The position numbers and the translations under genes were made by a program. The notes beneath the pieces were generated by a model, which had not been told where the DNA came from, searched no databases, and was given only the letters and a program-made list of their open reading frames with translations. Positions 32,951 through 42,060 of a stretch of 64,000 bases of DNA are shown here, piece after piece; position 1 is the first letter of the stretch, and every line of letters starts with the position of its first letter. The stretch comes from Echinicola salinicaeni (GTDB lineage: Bacteria > Bacteroidota > Bacteroidia > Cytophagales > Cyclobacteriaceae), in the NCBI RefSeq assembly GCF_014280965.1, contig NZ_JACODZ010000003.1, positions 248,001 through 312,000 of the forward strand, in the 5' to 3' direction.

Positions 32951-35317
32951 ATGAAAACCAAGAACCTTCCTTATTTTATTCTGGTAGTAGTTATGTCTAT
33001 TGCTTTTGCCAACAAAATGTATGGGCAGGAAATATTACCATTTCCACCAACGCCTTCAGCTTCAAAGGCCGGAATAACGTTATCCGAGTCTACTCATCAA
33101 AAAAGACAAACGGTTAATCACCTACCCGAGGACGCTCCCAACATTGTCATCATATTGATCGACGATGTTGGTCCCGGACAAGCCGGTACTTATGGTGGTG
33201 AATTTAACACGCCTACTTTAAGTAAAATTTCCAAAGAAGGTATTTCTTACAACCGATTTCACTCAACAGCTATGTGCTCGCCTACCCGGGCTTCGTTACT
33301 AACCGGGAGAAATCACCACAAAGTAGGAAATGGTCAGATTCCGGAATACGCAAACGACTGGGATGGTTATACCGGAGTGATTCCCAAAAGTGCAGCAACC
33401 GTTGCAGAAGTACTAAAAAATTATGGCTATTCCACCTCCGCTTTTGGGAAGTGGCACAACACTGCACCTGAAGAGTCAAGTGCTGCCGGCCCTTTCGACC
33501 ACTGGCCTACAGGTTATGGCTTTGAATATTTCTACGGTTTTATGGCTGGCGATGCCTCGCAATACGAACCAACCTTATTTGAGAACACAACATTGGTTCC
33601 CGAGGAACACTTTCACAAAAAAGGATATCACCTAAGTGAAGATTTGGCAGACCAGGCTATCAACTGGATGCGTCAACACAAAGCAATAGAGCCCGACAAG
33701 CCTTTTTTAATGTACTGGTCGAGTGGTGCGGTACACGGTCCCCACCACGTAACAAAAGAATGGGCTGATAAGTACAAAGGGAAATTTGATGATGGCTGGG
33801 ACGCGTATAGAAAGCGCGTTTATGAAAAGGCAAAAAAACTAGGATGGATACCAGAAAACGCAAAACTTACACCACGTCCGTCGACAATGCAAGCATGGGA
33901 TGACATTCCTGAGGATGAAAGAGCATTCCAGCTGCGTTTGATGGAAGTATATGCAGGGTATGCAGAGCATGTGGATGCACAAGTTGGTAAAGTAATCGAT
34001 GAGCTTGACAATTTAGGCTATGAGGACAATACCCTGGTTTTCTATATATGGGGAGACAATGGCGCCTCGTCGGAAGGGCAACAAGGTACCCTTGCAGAGT
34101 TGCTGGCACAAAATGGTGTAAAAACAACTACAAAACAGCAAATTGAAGCACTCAATAAGATTGGTGGTTTGGATGAATTGGGAGGAAGTAAAGTGGAAAA
34201 TATGATGCATGCCGGATGGGCATGGGGAGGTAGTTCTCCTTACAAAGGAACCAAGCTTGTAGCAGCTTACTTTGGTGGTACCCGTCAACCTATGGCTGTT
34301 CGATGGCCTAAGGTAATTAAACCTGATAACGTACCACGGTCTCAGTTTCACCATGTCAATGATATCGTTCCAACAATATATGATATACTCAATATTACCC
34401 CTCCGAGAGTTGTAAATGGTGCAGAACAAATGGAGCTTGACGGGACCAGTATGAAATATACATTTGACAACCCAACTGCCGAAGGTAGAAAGGGTGCCCA
34501 GTATTTTGAAATCCACACAAGTCGGGGTATCTATAAAGATGGTTGGTTTGCCTGTGCATTTGGAGTTCGAACTCCCTGGGTACAAGGTCTTCCAGACTTC
34601 GATAATTGGGATCCAATGAAAGAACCCTGGGAATTGTACAATTTAGAAGAAGACTGGTCGCAAGCCAATGACCTGGCAAAAAGCAATCCGGATAAACTTG
34701 ATGAGATGAAGAGTACCTTCCTGGTGGAGGCGGCCAGAAACAATGTATTGCCTATCGGCGGGACTTTTTGGTCAACAGCAGCCTTGCACCCCGAAGATGC
34801 TCCGGCTAGCCCAATGACAGAATGGAACTTCGCCGGGCCAATAAAACGAATTCCCGAAGCTGCTTCGCCTCGATTTGGAAGCACATCAAACCAAATGGAT
34901 TTTGATGTTACGGTTCCCAAAAACGCGAATGGTGTATTGTGTGCTGTGGGTGGTTATCCAGGTGGAGTAAGCTTTTTTATAAAAGATGGATATCTGAACT
35001 ATGAATATTGTTTTTTTCTGATGGATCGCACCAGGATTGTTGCCAGTGAAAAACTTCCTGAGGGTAAAGTAAATATTCAACTTTTGTCGGAGCTGGAAAA
35101 CGGGCCGGCCTCAGCTTTGAATATCACTATAAAAGTAAACGGGAAAGAGGTAGCAAAAGGAAAAGTACCTCGTTCTATTGCATCAACTATTTCCTATAAC
35201 GATGGCTTTGATATCGGCCAGGACTTAGGATCGCCGGTGTCTGATGCCTATTTTGACAGTGCTCCATTTACTTTTAACGGGAAAATAAACAAGGTTGTGG
35301 CGAAGTATTTAGAATAA
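32951..35317 (+). CDS. Type I sulfatase (arylsulfatase), exported
   Basis: The 788-residue protein has a Sec signal (MKTKNLPYFILVVVMSIAFA) and a sulfatase domain starting NIVIILIDDVGPGQAGTYGG. The formylglycine motif CSPTRASLLTGR has its Cys at residue 109, and an HGPHHVTKEW block and WGDNGASSEG (metal-binding) follow. A C-terminal domain of about 150 residues follows residue 600. Activity needs the maturase anSME, not present in this window. The size and the LTGRNHHKVGNG segment fit large arylsulfatases used on sulfated algal glycans. It sits in a cassette with boundaries GTTGGCAAC (32849) and GTTGCCAAC (35341), exact complements. Confidence 0.87.
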   Translation: MKTKNLPYFILVVVMSIAFANKMYGQEILPFPPTPSASKAGITLSESTHQKRQTVNHLPEDAPNIVIILIDDVGPGQAGTYGGEFNTPTLSKISKEGISYNRFHSTAMCSPTRASLLTGRNHHKVGNGQIPEYANDWDGYTGVIPKSAATVAEVLKNYGYSTSAFGKWHNTAPEESSAAGPFDHWPTGYGFEYFYGFMAGDASQYEPTLFENTTLVPEEHFHKKGYHLSEDLADQAINWMRQHKAIEPDKPFLMYWSSGAVHGPHHVTKEWADKYKGKFDDGWDAYRKRVYEKAKKLGWIPENAKLTPRPSTMQAWDDIPEDERAFQLRLMEVYAGYAEHVDAQVGKVIDELDNLGYEDNTLVFYIWGDNGASSEGQQGTLAELLAQNGVKTTTKQQIEALNKIGGLDELGGSKVENMMHAGWAWGGSSPYKGTKLVAAYFGGTRQPMAVRWPKVIKPDNVPRSQFHHVNDIVPTIYDILNITPPRVVNGAEQMELDGTSMKYTFDNPTAEGRKGAQYFEIHTSRGIYKDGWFACAFGVRTPWVQGLPDFDNWDPMKEPWELYNLEEDWSQANDLAKSNPDKLDEMKSTFLVEAARNNVLPIGGTFWSTAALHPEDAPASPMTEWNFAGPIKRIPEAASPRFGSTSNQMDFDVTVPKNANGVLCAVGGYPGGVSFFIKDGYLNYEYCFFLMDRTRIVASEKLPEGKVNIQLLSELENGPASALNITIKVNGKEVAKGKVPRSIASTISYNDGFDIGQDLGSPVSDAYFDSAPFTFNGKINKVVAKYLE

Positions 35318-35340
35318 AAAGTATTTACGAATATACACCT

Positions 35341-35474
35341 GTTGCCAACATTTTGTATAAGTAATGGCAGGCGCTGTGGTAAATATCAAGGTTTGTAGCA
35401 CGTACAAATTGCGTAGCTGTTTGACAGGGAAATACCACGCAATCTGCCACTACTCATACAATTTACCGTTGGCA
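35341..35474 (+). repeat. attC-like site 11
   Basis: Left arm GTTGCCAAC (35341-35349), exact complement of the cassette start at 32849. Hairpin TTGTATAAGTAaTGGCAG (35353-35370) pairs with CTGCCAcTACTcATACAA (35444-35461); right junction GTTGGCA (35468-35474). Confidence 0.88.
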
Positions 35475-35503
35475 AGCATTAAAAAAATAGAGAGAGGTAA
35501 TTG

Positions 35504-35619
35504 AGGTAGATTATTGGTGAATTTTGCTTTTTTTGCAATTGTAAATTGGTTAGGATATTAGGGTGTAATTGCAAATTGTACCCAGTCACCATAGACGGTT
35601 TATTCTATCCCTAGGTGGG
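35504..35619 (+). repeat. Partial REP-bearing module (copy d)
   Basis: Shares GAGGTAGATTATTGGTGAAT and the REP palindrome (35561-35583, right arm mutated to AATTGTACCC) with the copy at 24782. Confidence 0.75.
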
Positions 35620-35677
35620 GAATAGTTATAAGTTGAATGCGTTTGCCCCCTATATTAGGGGTAATGTGAAAAATAAA

Positions 35678-36616
35678 ATGCAAAAAATGAACAAGACTTT
35701 TAGAATGTTTAAGAGGGTAATTTTATATACTTTCTCTTTATTTTTACTTCTTTCAGTTTCGGCTTATATCTACCTATATGTACTTCCCAAAGGGCCTGAA
35801 ATCACCGCAACCAGTAAAATTAATGAAGGAATAGACTCATTTGTTATCTTCGCTTATAAAGATAGCGAGAGAAAATCGATTAAGGTATGGACTTATAAAC
35901 CCAAAACTTGGAATGACAAAGACAAAATAGTTTTCGTCATGCACGGTGGAGGACGTAATGCAGAAGACTATCTAAACGCTTGGGTTGAATTAGCCAATAA
36001 GAATAACCTACTGATAATAGCACCTGAATTCGAGAATAAGTTTTCAAAATATACCACGAACGACTATCAAGAGGGGAATCTATTTACCTTTTTTGGCACT
36101 AAAAACCCGAAAAGCGAATGGGCATATACGGTCGTTGAAAACATATTTGACCACATTAAATCTGTTAATAATATTACGAATGAGCAGTACGATATTTTTG
36201 GTCATTCCGCTGGTGGGCAATTTGTACATAGAATGATAATGTTGATGCCAGAATCGAGAATTGGAACAGCTATCGCTGCAAATGCTGGATTATATAGTTT
36301 GCCAAACGAGCACCTTGAATTTCCGTATGGTATCAAAAATACAGAAACAGATTTGCAAAAATCTTACAAGAAAAGATTGATTATACTTTTGGGGGAATTA
36401 GACAATGACCCAAATTTAGGGACTTTTAGAACAACGGATTTGGCAATGAAAGAAGGAGCAAATAGGTTGGAACGTGGTACAAATTTCTTTAATGCGAATA
36501 AGGAATTAATTGACAAAAACAATTGGGAATTTAATTGGACAATAGACACGATAAGAAATGTAGGTCACAACTATATAAAAATGTCCAAGGGTGCAATTAA
36601 ATGGATTGAAAACTAA
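35678..36616 (+). CDS. Membrane-anchored alpha/beta hydrolase (esterase/PHB-depolymerase-like)
   Basis: From ATG 35678 the protein has 312 residues. An upstream GTG lies in the repeat module and is unlikely to be used. It starts with an N-terminal membrane anchor (RVILYTFSLFLLLSVSAYIYLYV). The hydrolase core has the oxyanion motif HGGGRNAEDY, LLIIAPEF, the nucleophile elbow GHSAGG (Ser about 176), a downstream LGELDND acid and a final GHNYI histidine. This set fits esterases of the LpqC/feruloyl-esterase-like group. The active site should face the periplasm. It occupies one cassette of the array. Confidence 0.78.
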   Translation: MQKMNKTFRMFKRVILYTFSLFLLLSVSAYIYLYVLPKGPEITATSKINEGIDSFVIFAYKDSERKSIKVWTYKPKTWNDKDKIVFVMHGGGRNAEDYLNAWVELANKNNLLIIAPEFENKFSKYTTNDYQEGNLFTFFGTKNPKSEWAYTVVENIFDHIKSVNNITNEQYDIFGHSAGGQFVHRMIMLMPESRIGTAIAANAGLYSLPNEHLEFPYGIKNTETDLQKSYKKRLIILLGELDNDPNLGTFRTTDLAMKEGANRLERGTNFFNANKELIDKNNWEFNWTIDTIRNVGHNYIKMSKGAIKWIEN

Positions 36617-36618
36617 TT

Positions 36619-36727
36619 CTAATAACTAAGTTTTCTAAGGGCAGGAACTACCAAGTCCACCATGGCCTTCCAAGGTAGACAGCTCAATTTTTTGGAAGTA
36701 AAAATTAAATGCAGTGGTTGTTCCAGA
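36619..36727 (+). repeat. Degenerate attC-like site 12
   Basis: AATAACTAAG and the GGCAGGAACTACCAAG segment match the GCATTC-type sites, and AAATGCAGTG appears near the right end, but the arms are mutated and the junction is GTTGTTC-like. Confidence 0.4.
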
Positions 36728-36736
36728 AGTTAAATA

Positions 36737-36934
36737 ATGATGATGATTTTTATAGGGTTATTGATTTTCATTTTGGGTGTATATCTCTATTTTCGGATCA
36801 TCCGTAGAGATAAAGTAGGTATTCATAAATTTAATTCTGGATATAAGATTAAAAGAAACGTGACTATCTATTCATTAATAGCCCTGGGATTTATAATAGT
36901 TACAAGAGAGTTGGTTATATGGTTGATATCCTGA
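36737..36934 (+). CDS. Small two-helix membrane protein
   Basis: A 65-residue protein with two hydrophobic helices (MMMIFIGLLIFILGVYLYFRI and IYSLIALGFIIVTRELVIWLI) flanks a basic loop (RRDKVGIHKFNSGYKIKRN). It is followed at once by a strong terminator, which supports a real gene. The family is unknown. Confidence 0.55.
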   Translation: MMMIFIGLLIFILGVYLYFRIIRRDKVGIHKFNSGYKIKRNVTIYSLIALGFIIVTRELVIWLIS

Positions 36935-36951
36935 AAGGTATCGCTAGTTGT

Positions 36952-36990
36952 AAATGCAAAAATCCCGGATGAACTGGGGTTTTTGCATTT
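36952..36990 (+). terminator. Strong hairpin terminator
   Basis: AAATGCAAAAATCCC (36952-36966) pairs with GGGGTTTTTGCATTT (36976-36990), a 14-15 bp stem with a nine-base loop. It ends the small membrane protein gene and faces the HTH remnant. Confidence 0.75.
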
Positions 36991-36999
36991 ATAATGCCG

Positions 37000-37175
37000 C
37001 TACATTTTCTGGAAGAAGTCTTTAAACTTTTTGTTAGTGAGCATCTTGTCGATGAGCTTGTAGATAGTCTGTCTGCCCTCGTCTTCGAGCTGCTGGGTAA
37101 TACTGAGCTGTTCGATTGTTGTCTTGTAGTCGATAACGGCCTCGGATGGGGTTTCATCGGTAAGGATATTTTCGC
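37000..37175 (-). pseudogene. C-terminal remnant of an XRE-type regulator
   Basis: Read on the - strand this gives ENILTDETPSEAVIDYKTTI, EQLSITQQLEDEGRQTIYKL and IDKMLTNKKFKDFFQKM stop. The LEDEGRQTIYKLIDKMLTNKKFKDFFQK helix pair is the usual C-terminus of Bacteroidota helix-turn-helix regulators of about 120 residues. The DNA-binding domain is missing and the frame decays upstream into attC-like site 13. Confidence 0.65.
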
Positions 37176-37214
37176 GGCACTTGGAAAGTCCACCACAAGT
37201 CTTAAATTTAAAAC

Positions 37215-37285
37215 ATGGCGTGGCTATGTGCGATACGAGTGGTTAGTGCTTTCTAATCCCCACTCATCATAGCTGGCCGTTGTGC
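37215..37285 (+). repeat. attC-like site 13
   Basis: GGCTATG (37222-37228) pairs with CATAGC (37268-37273), and GAGTGG (37237-37242) with CCACTC (37260-37265). Right junction GTTGTGC (37279-37285). The left arm is not clear. Confidence 0.65.
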
Positions 37286-37317
37286 GCAAGCAAATAAAAA
37301 TTGAGTCGACAAAACAG

Positions 37318-38025
37318 ATGACAAGAGTTTCGACAGCCTCTAACCAAAAAGTAGCAAGGATTGCTGGTTTGGCCTATGTCCTTGTAATATTGATTGGTAT
37401 TTTTAAAGTAAATTTTATTGAACCAGTAGTTGTATCACATGGCACTACTGAATTGGAGGCCAGTATTTTAGCGAATGAATTTCTATTTAGAATCGGAATA
37501 GCCTGTGAAACAGTGATGTATTTGGTAGTACTGGTACTATCAATCGCACTATATATTCTACTTAAACCCGTAAGCAAGAAACTTGCATTATCAGCTTTGT
37601 GTTTCAGGTTTGGGGAAGCAATCATTGGAACTGTCTCAATTATTTTAAGTGGACTAATTCCATTGATTTTATTAAATAAAGGACCAGCACTTGACGATTC
37701 GCTATTGCAAACATTAATTGAAGTATTTATTAACTCTCGCATCACTGCATTAAATATCGTGTTAATATTTATTGGAGTTGGTGGAACAATTTTTTGCTAC
37801 CTATTTTATATTTCTCGGTTTGTTCCTAGAATATTGGCATTCTGGGGAATAGTGACCTATGCATCAATGTTTATTCTTGGTTTCTTGAATATAATTACTC
37901 CTGAACGTCCTGATATGATTGAGTCTATTCTGTTCAGTACAGGAGCCTTATTTGAAATTGTATTTGGTATATGGCTACTATTCAAAGGGATTAGAATTAA
38001 AACTGAGAATAAGATAATTGCATAA
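37318..38025 (+). CDS. DUF4386 family membrane protein
   Basis: From ATG 37318 the protein has 235 residues. A GTG at 37282 overlaps the cassette junction. It has six hydrophobic segments and the DUF4386 pattern: RIAGLAYVLVILIGIF at the start, ANEFLFRIGIACETVMYLVVLVLSIALY, ALSALCFRFGEAIIG and a late YISRFVPRILAFWGIVTYASMF. The family is common in Bacteroidota and its role is unknown. It is a single cassette gene. Confidence 0.82.
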   Translation: MTRVSTASNQKVARIAGLAYVLVILIGIFKVNFIEPVVVSHGTTELEASILANEFLFRIGIACETVMYLVVLVLSIALYILLKPVSKKLALSALCFRFGEAIIGTVSIILSGLIPLILLNKGPALDDSLLQTLIEVFINSRITALNIVLIFIGVGGTIFCYLFYISRFVPRILAFWGIVTYASMFILGFLNIITPERPDMIESILFSTGALFEIVFGIWLLFKGIRIKTENKIIA

Positions 38026-38041
38026 AATGAAACTAAAAGCC

Positions 38042-38105
38042 ACCACACAACAAAACCTATAAGCAATAGCGCCCATTGGAACGCAACTACTCATAGTCGG
38101 GTGGA
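38042..38105 (+). repeat. attC-like site 14, right half replaced
   Basis: ACCACACAAC (38042-38051) followed by CCTATAAGCAATAGCGCCC and ACTACTCATAG is the left half of a typical site. The expected right junction is replaced by a fragment of the REP module. Confidence 0.55.
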
Positions 38106-38160
38106 ATTTAAAATTGTACCCAGCCACCATAGACGGTTTATTCTATACCTAGGTGGGGAA
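38106..38160 (+). repeat. REP-module fragment
   Basis: AAATTGTACCCAGCCACCAT with AGACGGTTTATTCTATACCT and AGGTGGGG matches the right end of the REP modules, without the left arm. Confidence 0.65.
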
Positions 38161-38193
38161 CGGTCAACTTTTTGACCTATATTCACCATTCAA

Positions 38194-38326
38194 GGCACAC
38201 ACAGCGCATAAACAGCTATCGCTCAAGGCTATGGTAGAAGAGAAGAAAATTTCTTTTAAAAAGAAACATCGTGAAGTATAGTGCGCGTCGGATGGTTCGC
38301 ACAGCGTTTATGTGGGGACGTTGTGT
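38194..38326 (+). repeat. attC-like site 15
   Basis: Left arm GGCACACAC (38194-38202), hairpin CATAAAC (38207-38213) with GTTTATG (38306-38312), right junction GTTGTGT (38320-38326). Confidence 0.72.
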
Positions 38327-38357
38327 GCCATATGAAACGACTTCGAACTGATAAAGA

Positions 38358-39089
38358 ATGTTTAGACCACTTATCATATTGTATCTTTTGTCATTTAATC
38401 TGACCTATGGACAGGAGCTTCAGAATGGACTTATTTTACCAGAACATAATGAAGACGAAGAAATCTGCTGCATTTATTCGCCCAAGATTGGCTTTACAGT
38501 TTATGATCAACCAAACGGAGAAGAAATTGGACGATTAACAAGAAACGTAGAGCAAAATGTTGGAGACCAATCTTATTATCGAATTTATTTTGTCAATTAT
38601 ACAACCAAAACAGAAACACAAATTGGATTAGAACATTTTCGAGAAATCGGTTATGAAATATGGGCCTTGACCTATACCGATAGAAGAGACGGATTTGTCA
38701 AAATTAACTATGCGAATCAGGACTTATGGTTGAAGGAAAGCAATATTGCAAAAGTTGGGTTTACATTAGTTGAATGGCAGTCTTTTCTTGCGGACAATGT
38801 TGATTACCTATTAGGCTATTATGCCAATGACCCAGGACTAAATCTAAGAGAAAAACCGAACACAGATTCAAGAATAATAAGAACATTGAGAGGAGACACT
38901 AACCAAATTTCACCGACAAATGAACATCAAGGACTTTGGACAAAGGTTAAAGTAATAATTAGTAAGGAACATCCTTGTGGTACCGAACTGACAGAAGATG
39001 AAAATATTATTGAAGAATTAGAAGGATGGATAAAGATTGTAGATGATAATGGACTTCCAAATTTATGGTACTATTCACGTGGGTGTTAA
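38358..39089 (+). CDS. Exported SH3-domain protein
   Basis: The 243-residue protein has a Sec signal (MFRPLIILYLLSFNLTYGQ). Its C-terminal half contains GYYANDPGLNLREKPNTDSR with IIRTLRGDTNQISPTNEHQG and LWTKVKV, a bacterial SH3 (SH3b) domain that typically binds peptidoglycan or peptides. A strand-rich N-terminal part has ICCIYSPKIGFTVYDQPNGEEIGRLTRN, which may be a second, diverged SH3-like unit. The pathway is unknown. The cassette starts at GTTGTGTGCC (38320) and ends at GGCACACAG (39097). Confidence 0.72.
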   Translation: MFRPLIILYLLSFNLTYGQELQNGLILPEHNEDEEICCIYSPKIGFTVYDQPNGEEIGRLTRNVEQNVGDQSYYRIYFVNYTTKTETQIGLEHFREIGYEIWALTYTDRRDGFVKINYANQDLWLKESNIAKVGFTLVEWQSFLADNVDYLLGYYANDPGLNLREKPNTDSRIIRTLRGDTNQISPTNEHQGLWTKVKVIISKEHPCGTELTEDENIIEELEGWIKIVDDNGLPNLWYYSRGC

Positions 39090-39096
39090 AAAATAC

Positions 39097-39150
39097 GGCA
39101 CACAGTCGAGTAGGTGGCCGTGAGCCATAAGCCCCCACTGGGTGAATATT
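39097..39150 (+). repeat. Truncated attC-like site 16 at the right end of array block 1
   Basis: Only the left arm GGCACACAG (39097-39105) and part of a stem (GGTGGCC...GAGCCATAAGCCCCC) remain before a RAYT-associated REP element takes over. Confidence 0.45.
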
Positions 39151-39158
39151 GGAGGACT

Positions 39159-39290
39159 AGGTGTAATTTGCAATTACACCTTTCTATCACTAAGAATTTG
39201 TAATTCAATTTTCACGGATTATCCCCAGCTATGGTAGAAACCTATCAGATAAGAGATCAGGAAATGCTAGAAGCAGGCTTCCTGTTCTAA
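39159..39290 (+). pseudogene. REP palindrome plus RAYT transposase start remnant
   Basis: The REP palindrome AGGTGTAATT/AATTACACCT (39159-39181) is followed by 49 bases almost identical to 46204-46252. A short frame from the ATG at 39231 then reads MVETYQIRDQEMLEAGFLF stop. V/GEAYxIRDQ is the first line of REP-associated tyrosine transposases (RAYT, Y1_Tnp). The rest of the transposase is lost. Confidence 0.65.
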
Positions 39291-39712
39291 CCAATAAAAT
39301 TACGAAGCACCCTGTTTTTACCTTCCTGTGCTATCATGGTGAAAGCTGTTGAGATGAAATTGGAAGAAGGCCTCGCACCAAAGGTTTGCTGTCCCACCAA
39401 GATGCCTGTACTTTACCATAGCAGAAGATTTAAAATCAATACCCCCTAGGGCCATATAAAAATCGGTCGAAAAACCGTAAAAAATAGTGAAATAAGCGAA
39501 TTGTCAATAGGGCACATCCTCTTAGAAAGTTGGGCTGTTAATAAGGCTTGCGCACCCCTAACCCGCTATCTCTAACCCGCGTTTGCAACGCGGGTTGTTA
39601 AATCATAGCATTTGCATTGCGGCATAAGAATAAATTATGGCGTTCAAAACGCTATGATTTAAAAAAGTCCTCCTTACAAATTAGGACTGATATCCTACTT
39701 GTATCAAATATC
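39291..39712. other. Gene-free region with three dispersed repeats
   Basis: It contains a repeat of the CCCCCTAGGGCCATATAAAA family (39442-39515) that recurs at 48513, the perfect 10-bp palindrome AACCCGCGTT/AACGCGGGTT (39574-39596), and a GCGTT...AACGC element near 39640. Parts of the last two recur at 51386-51471 between the two guide RNA units. No reading frame is credible. Confidence 0.6.
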
Positions 39713-40735
39713 TCAGTCCAATTCCAAAGCTCTTTGCATTCCTTGCTCGCAAAGGTCAAAGATGCTGGAAATCCTCTTGTTAATTGCCAATATTTGTTCC
39801 TCGGAAGGACAGAAATTCGGATTGTAGCGGGATTTGCAGTAAGCGTCATCCAATAGTTTGATCAAGGCCTTTTCTTGATCATTGTCTTGAGGAAAAATGC
39901 TGGATAGCTCTGGAATGAATTTTTGACAATCCTTCAATAAAAGCCTGATCTCATGACATTTCCTTTCCCTATTCTGCCAGGCCAGTATTACTCCCCTTAA
40001 GAGTAGCTCCCCTGCTTGGTGTAAAAAATACAAACTCAATGCTTCGGCTTTCTTCGCTTCGGCCTGTATAGCAAAACCCATAAACTCTTTGGCCTTTTTC
40101 CAATGACTATGGAATACTTTTTTGGCCCGTTTTTTAGCCTCAGCTAATTGCAGTACATCCACTTCAGGAAAAGGAGTGGCCCCTTCTTTTTGGTAGATGA
40201 GGTGAAAGTCTTGAAAGTGAAGTAGGAAGAAAAGGTCTCCGGCCTCCTGCTCCTTCCATAAGGCCCGCTTGGTCGTCAGGTGAATGTTTACTTCTTGCTT
40301 TCCTAAAGCCAAAAAGTGCATTAATGGCTTGATCTCTTCAAAAGAGCGGTAATCATTGCTTGACAGTACCACATAGACTTCTTTCAATTTAGTGGGCTTA
40401 TCTTCAAGTAAGGAGGGCTGTTGGATCAAAAAGATCATTTCGGGTCGTGCCAAGATTTCCAAAGCACGGACCAATTCTTTAAAATAAGTCTCCCCATTGA
40501 TATGATCTTTTTCTGCTAATGTCTCGGTAGGCTTTAGGCTGTTGGTTATGGGAAGTGACTCAAGCAGTCCGCTAAGCTGTTCATAAAAGAATACGCCATC
40601 CAATAATTCTGCTCCGCCTTTCACTTCTTCAGCATACATGAGCCATCCTTTATGCATTTCCCATAGGCGCTCATGGATTTCTCTTTGGTCAAATTGGGAG
40701 AAGAATTCTGTGCTTGTTGTTTTATGTTTTTTCAT
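39713..40735 (-). CDS. HEPN-domain protein with unknown N-terminal region
   Basis: The 340-residue protein ends with a HEPN-like all-helical domain: EALSLYFLHQAGELLLRGVILAW, HEIRLLLKDCQKFIPELSSI and the polar DDAYCKSRYNPNF segment. This matches the ARYPxxY-like signature region of PF05168 HEPN proteins used in toxin-antitoxin and defence systems. The N-terminal 220 residues are helical and strand-rich (EVYVVLSSNDYRSFEEIKPL) and could be a degenerate nucleotidyltransferase, which is often fused to HEPN, but no GS...D motif is evident. The gene is outside the cassette arrays and points leftward. Confidence 0.65.
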   Translation of the reverse strand: MKKHKTTSTEFFSQFDQREIHERLWEMHKGWLMYAEEVKGGAELLDGVFFYEQLSGLLESLPITNSLKPTETLAEKDHINGETYFKELVRALEILARPEMIFLIQQPSLLEDKPTKLKEVYVVLSSNDYRSFEEIKPLMHFLALGKQEVNIHLTTKRALWKEQEAGDLFFLLHFQDFHLIYQKEGATPFPEVDVLQLAEAKKRAKKVFHSHWKKAKEFMGFAIQAEAKKAEALSLYFLHQAGELLLRGVILAWQNRERKCHEIRLLLKDCQKFIPELSSIFPQDNDQEKALIKLLDDAYCKSRYNPNFCPSEEQILAINKRISSIFDLCEQGMQRALELD

Positions 40736-41405
40736 TTGGCTTAAAGGTTTAGATGTTGATTTGATAGGTTGCCCTTGGGCTGGTGGCTATTGTAAGTTGA
40801 TTTTATTTGATGTGTAATCTGTTCTTTTCCATTGATGAAAAGAACCAAAAATCTAGTCCTCTGGTGTGACCTTTAAATTGGGTAAACTATTCTATTATTA
40901 GCGGACGGAGGCGTACCCAATTTAATTTAAGAAAACAGTTTCAGCCTAAAAATGAATGGATCTCGCTGTTCCACAACGCGAGCTAATTCATTTTTTTACG
41001 GCCTACACTTTTTTCTTAAATCGGTCACACCAATGGACGTCCTTACTTCGCAGTATCATTTCTAATATTTTAAATGCTATCATATTTTCTAATTGTTTTA
41101 TGTTTTTTCAGATATAGTTTTCTCTACTAAATACCCCCCCCTTATGCTAGTTAGTCGAATAGTCTTATCTCGAAAGATGTTTTATTGCGGGGAGGTTGAC
41201 ACAGCTGCGGGCCGGCGTAGGCCTTGTGGGAAGAAGCTTTAGCTGTGTCTTGATTTTTCTTTGCTTCGTTTCTTTTCATCTAAGGAAAAGAAATGAAGAG
41301 TTAAGCTTAGAAAACAGTTTTAATTGATCAAAAACACTTTCAATTGTTAGTTTTTTTAGGTTTTATCAAAATATAGACCTAGTACAACAGGTGCTAAATA
41401 GTCTG
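40736..41405. other. Gene-free region with inverted repeats
   Basis: Between the HEPN gene and the next leftward gene lie several pairings: CTTTTCCATTGATGAAAAG near 40825, ACACCAATGGACG and AGTCCTCTGGTGTGAC flanking a 160-bp centre, and GACACAGCT/AGCTGTGTC (41198-41206 and 41241-41249) around a GC-rich GGCCGGC core. This looks like an insertion-element or regulatory structure; I cannot name it. Confidence 0.4.
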
Positions 41406-42026
41406 TTACTTTTCTGATAAAGCATTACCAAATTCCATTTCCCCGGCGTAGATCAGGTAGCAAGCTTCCAGCATTTTCTTTAAGGACAAGTACAATATGA
41501 TCTGGTCGGGATAGTATTCGGATTCCCTTTCATAGTGTCCCGAAAAAGCATTGTCCTGCATTTCCTTTAAGAGCAGTTCATAATCTAATCCCTTGATCTT
41601 GATCAGGCTAAGCCTTATGCATACATGGGGCTTTCTGAGCTCTTTGTTCGACAAGTGTTTTGGAAGATATTCCCAGGGAGCACAATGCCCGGAAGACCTT
41701 CTTCCTGAAAGGATCCTGGAAAAGCGCCGCTTTTCATACTTGATGATCTTTTTCAGTATCCTGGGCCGGTAAGGATAATCTGAAAAAGGTAAGGGACAGT
41801 TTTGAAAAACAGCATCCAGTTCATTGATTAATTCAAGAAGGTATTCCCTCATAGAAAAAGCATACAGGGGGTGCTTTTCTATTTCTGGATGAACTTCATA
41901 CATTCCCGAATAATAAAGTCGGTCGATTCCTAGCAGATAATATTGGACAGAGGCCCTGTCAAATAGCGCTTGGATCACTTTATGGAGATGTCCTTTTGCG
42001 GTAGCGGTTGATTGATATTCATTCAT
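41406..42026 (-). CDS. Unknown protein, paralogue of the next gene
   Basis: The 206-residue cytoplasmic protein is rich in aromatic and charged residues. It shares a pattern with the gene at 42061: GHCAPWEYLPKHLSNKELRK beside SHYCHTPGHLTFRELHQPYV, and a C-terminal KKMLEACYLIYAGEMEFG beside HKLLDICFLIYTVELDTK. I do not recognise the family. The two genes lie 34 bp apart, both on the - strand, and probably form one unit. Confidence 0.55.
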   Translation of the reverse strand: MNEYQSTATAKGHLHKVIQALFDRASVQYYLLGIDRLYYSGMYEVHPEIEKHPLYAFSMREYLLELINELDAVFQNCPLPFSDYPYRPRILKKIIKYEKRRFSRILSGRRSSGHCAPWEYLPKHLSNKELRKPHVCIRLSLIKIKGLDYELLLKEMQDNAFSGHYERESEYYPDQIILYLSLKKMLEACYLIYAGEMEFGNALSEK

Positions 42027-42060
42027 AATGTATCATCTTAAAATATTTGCCAAGTCAAGA

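Noticed and set aside
35615-35677. GTG start for the alpha/beta hydrolase
   Set aside because: The GTG is part of the REP module's AGGTGGGG end; the ATG at 35678 precedes a normal membrane anchor.
41198-41249. Insertion sequence end
   Set aside because: The 9-bp inverted pair with a GC-rich centre has no partner element or transposase nearby, so it may just be a hairpin.
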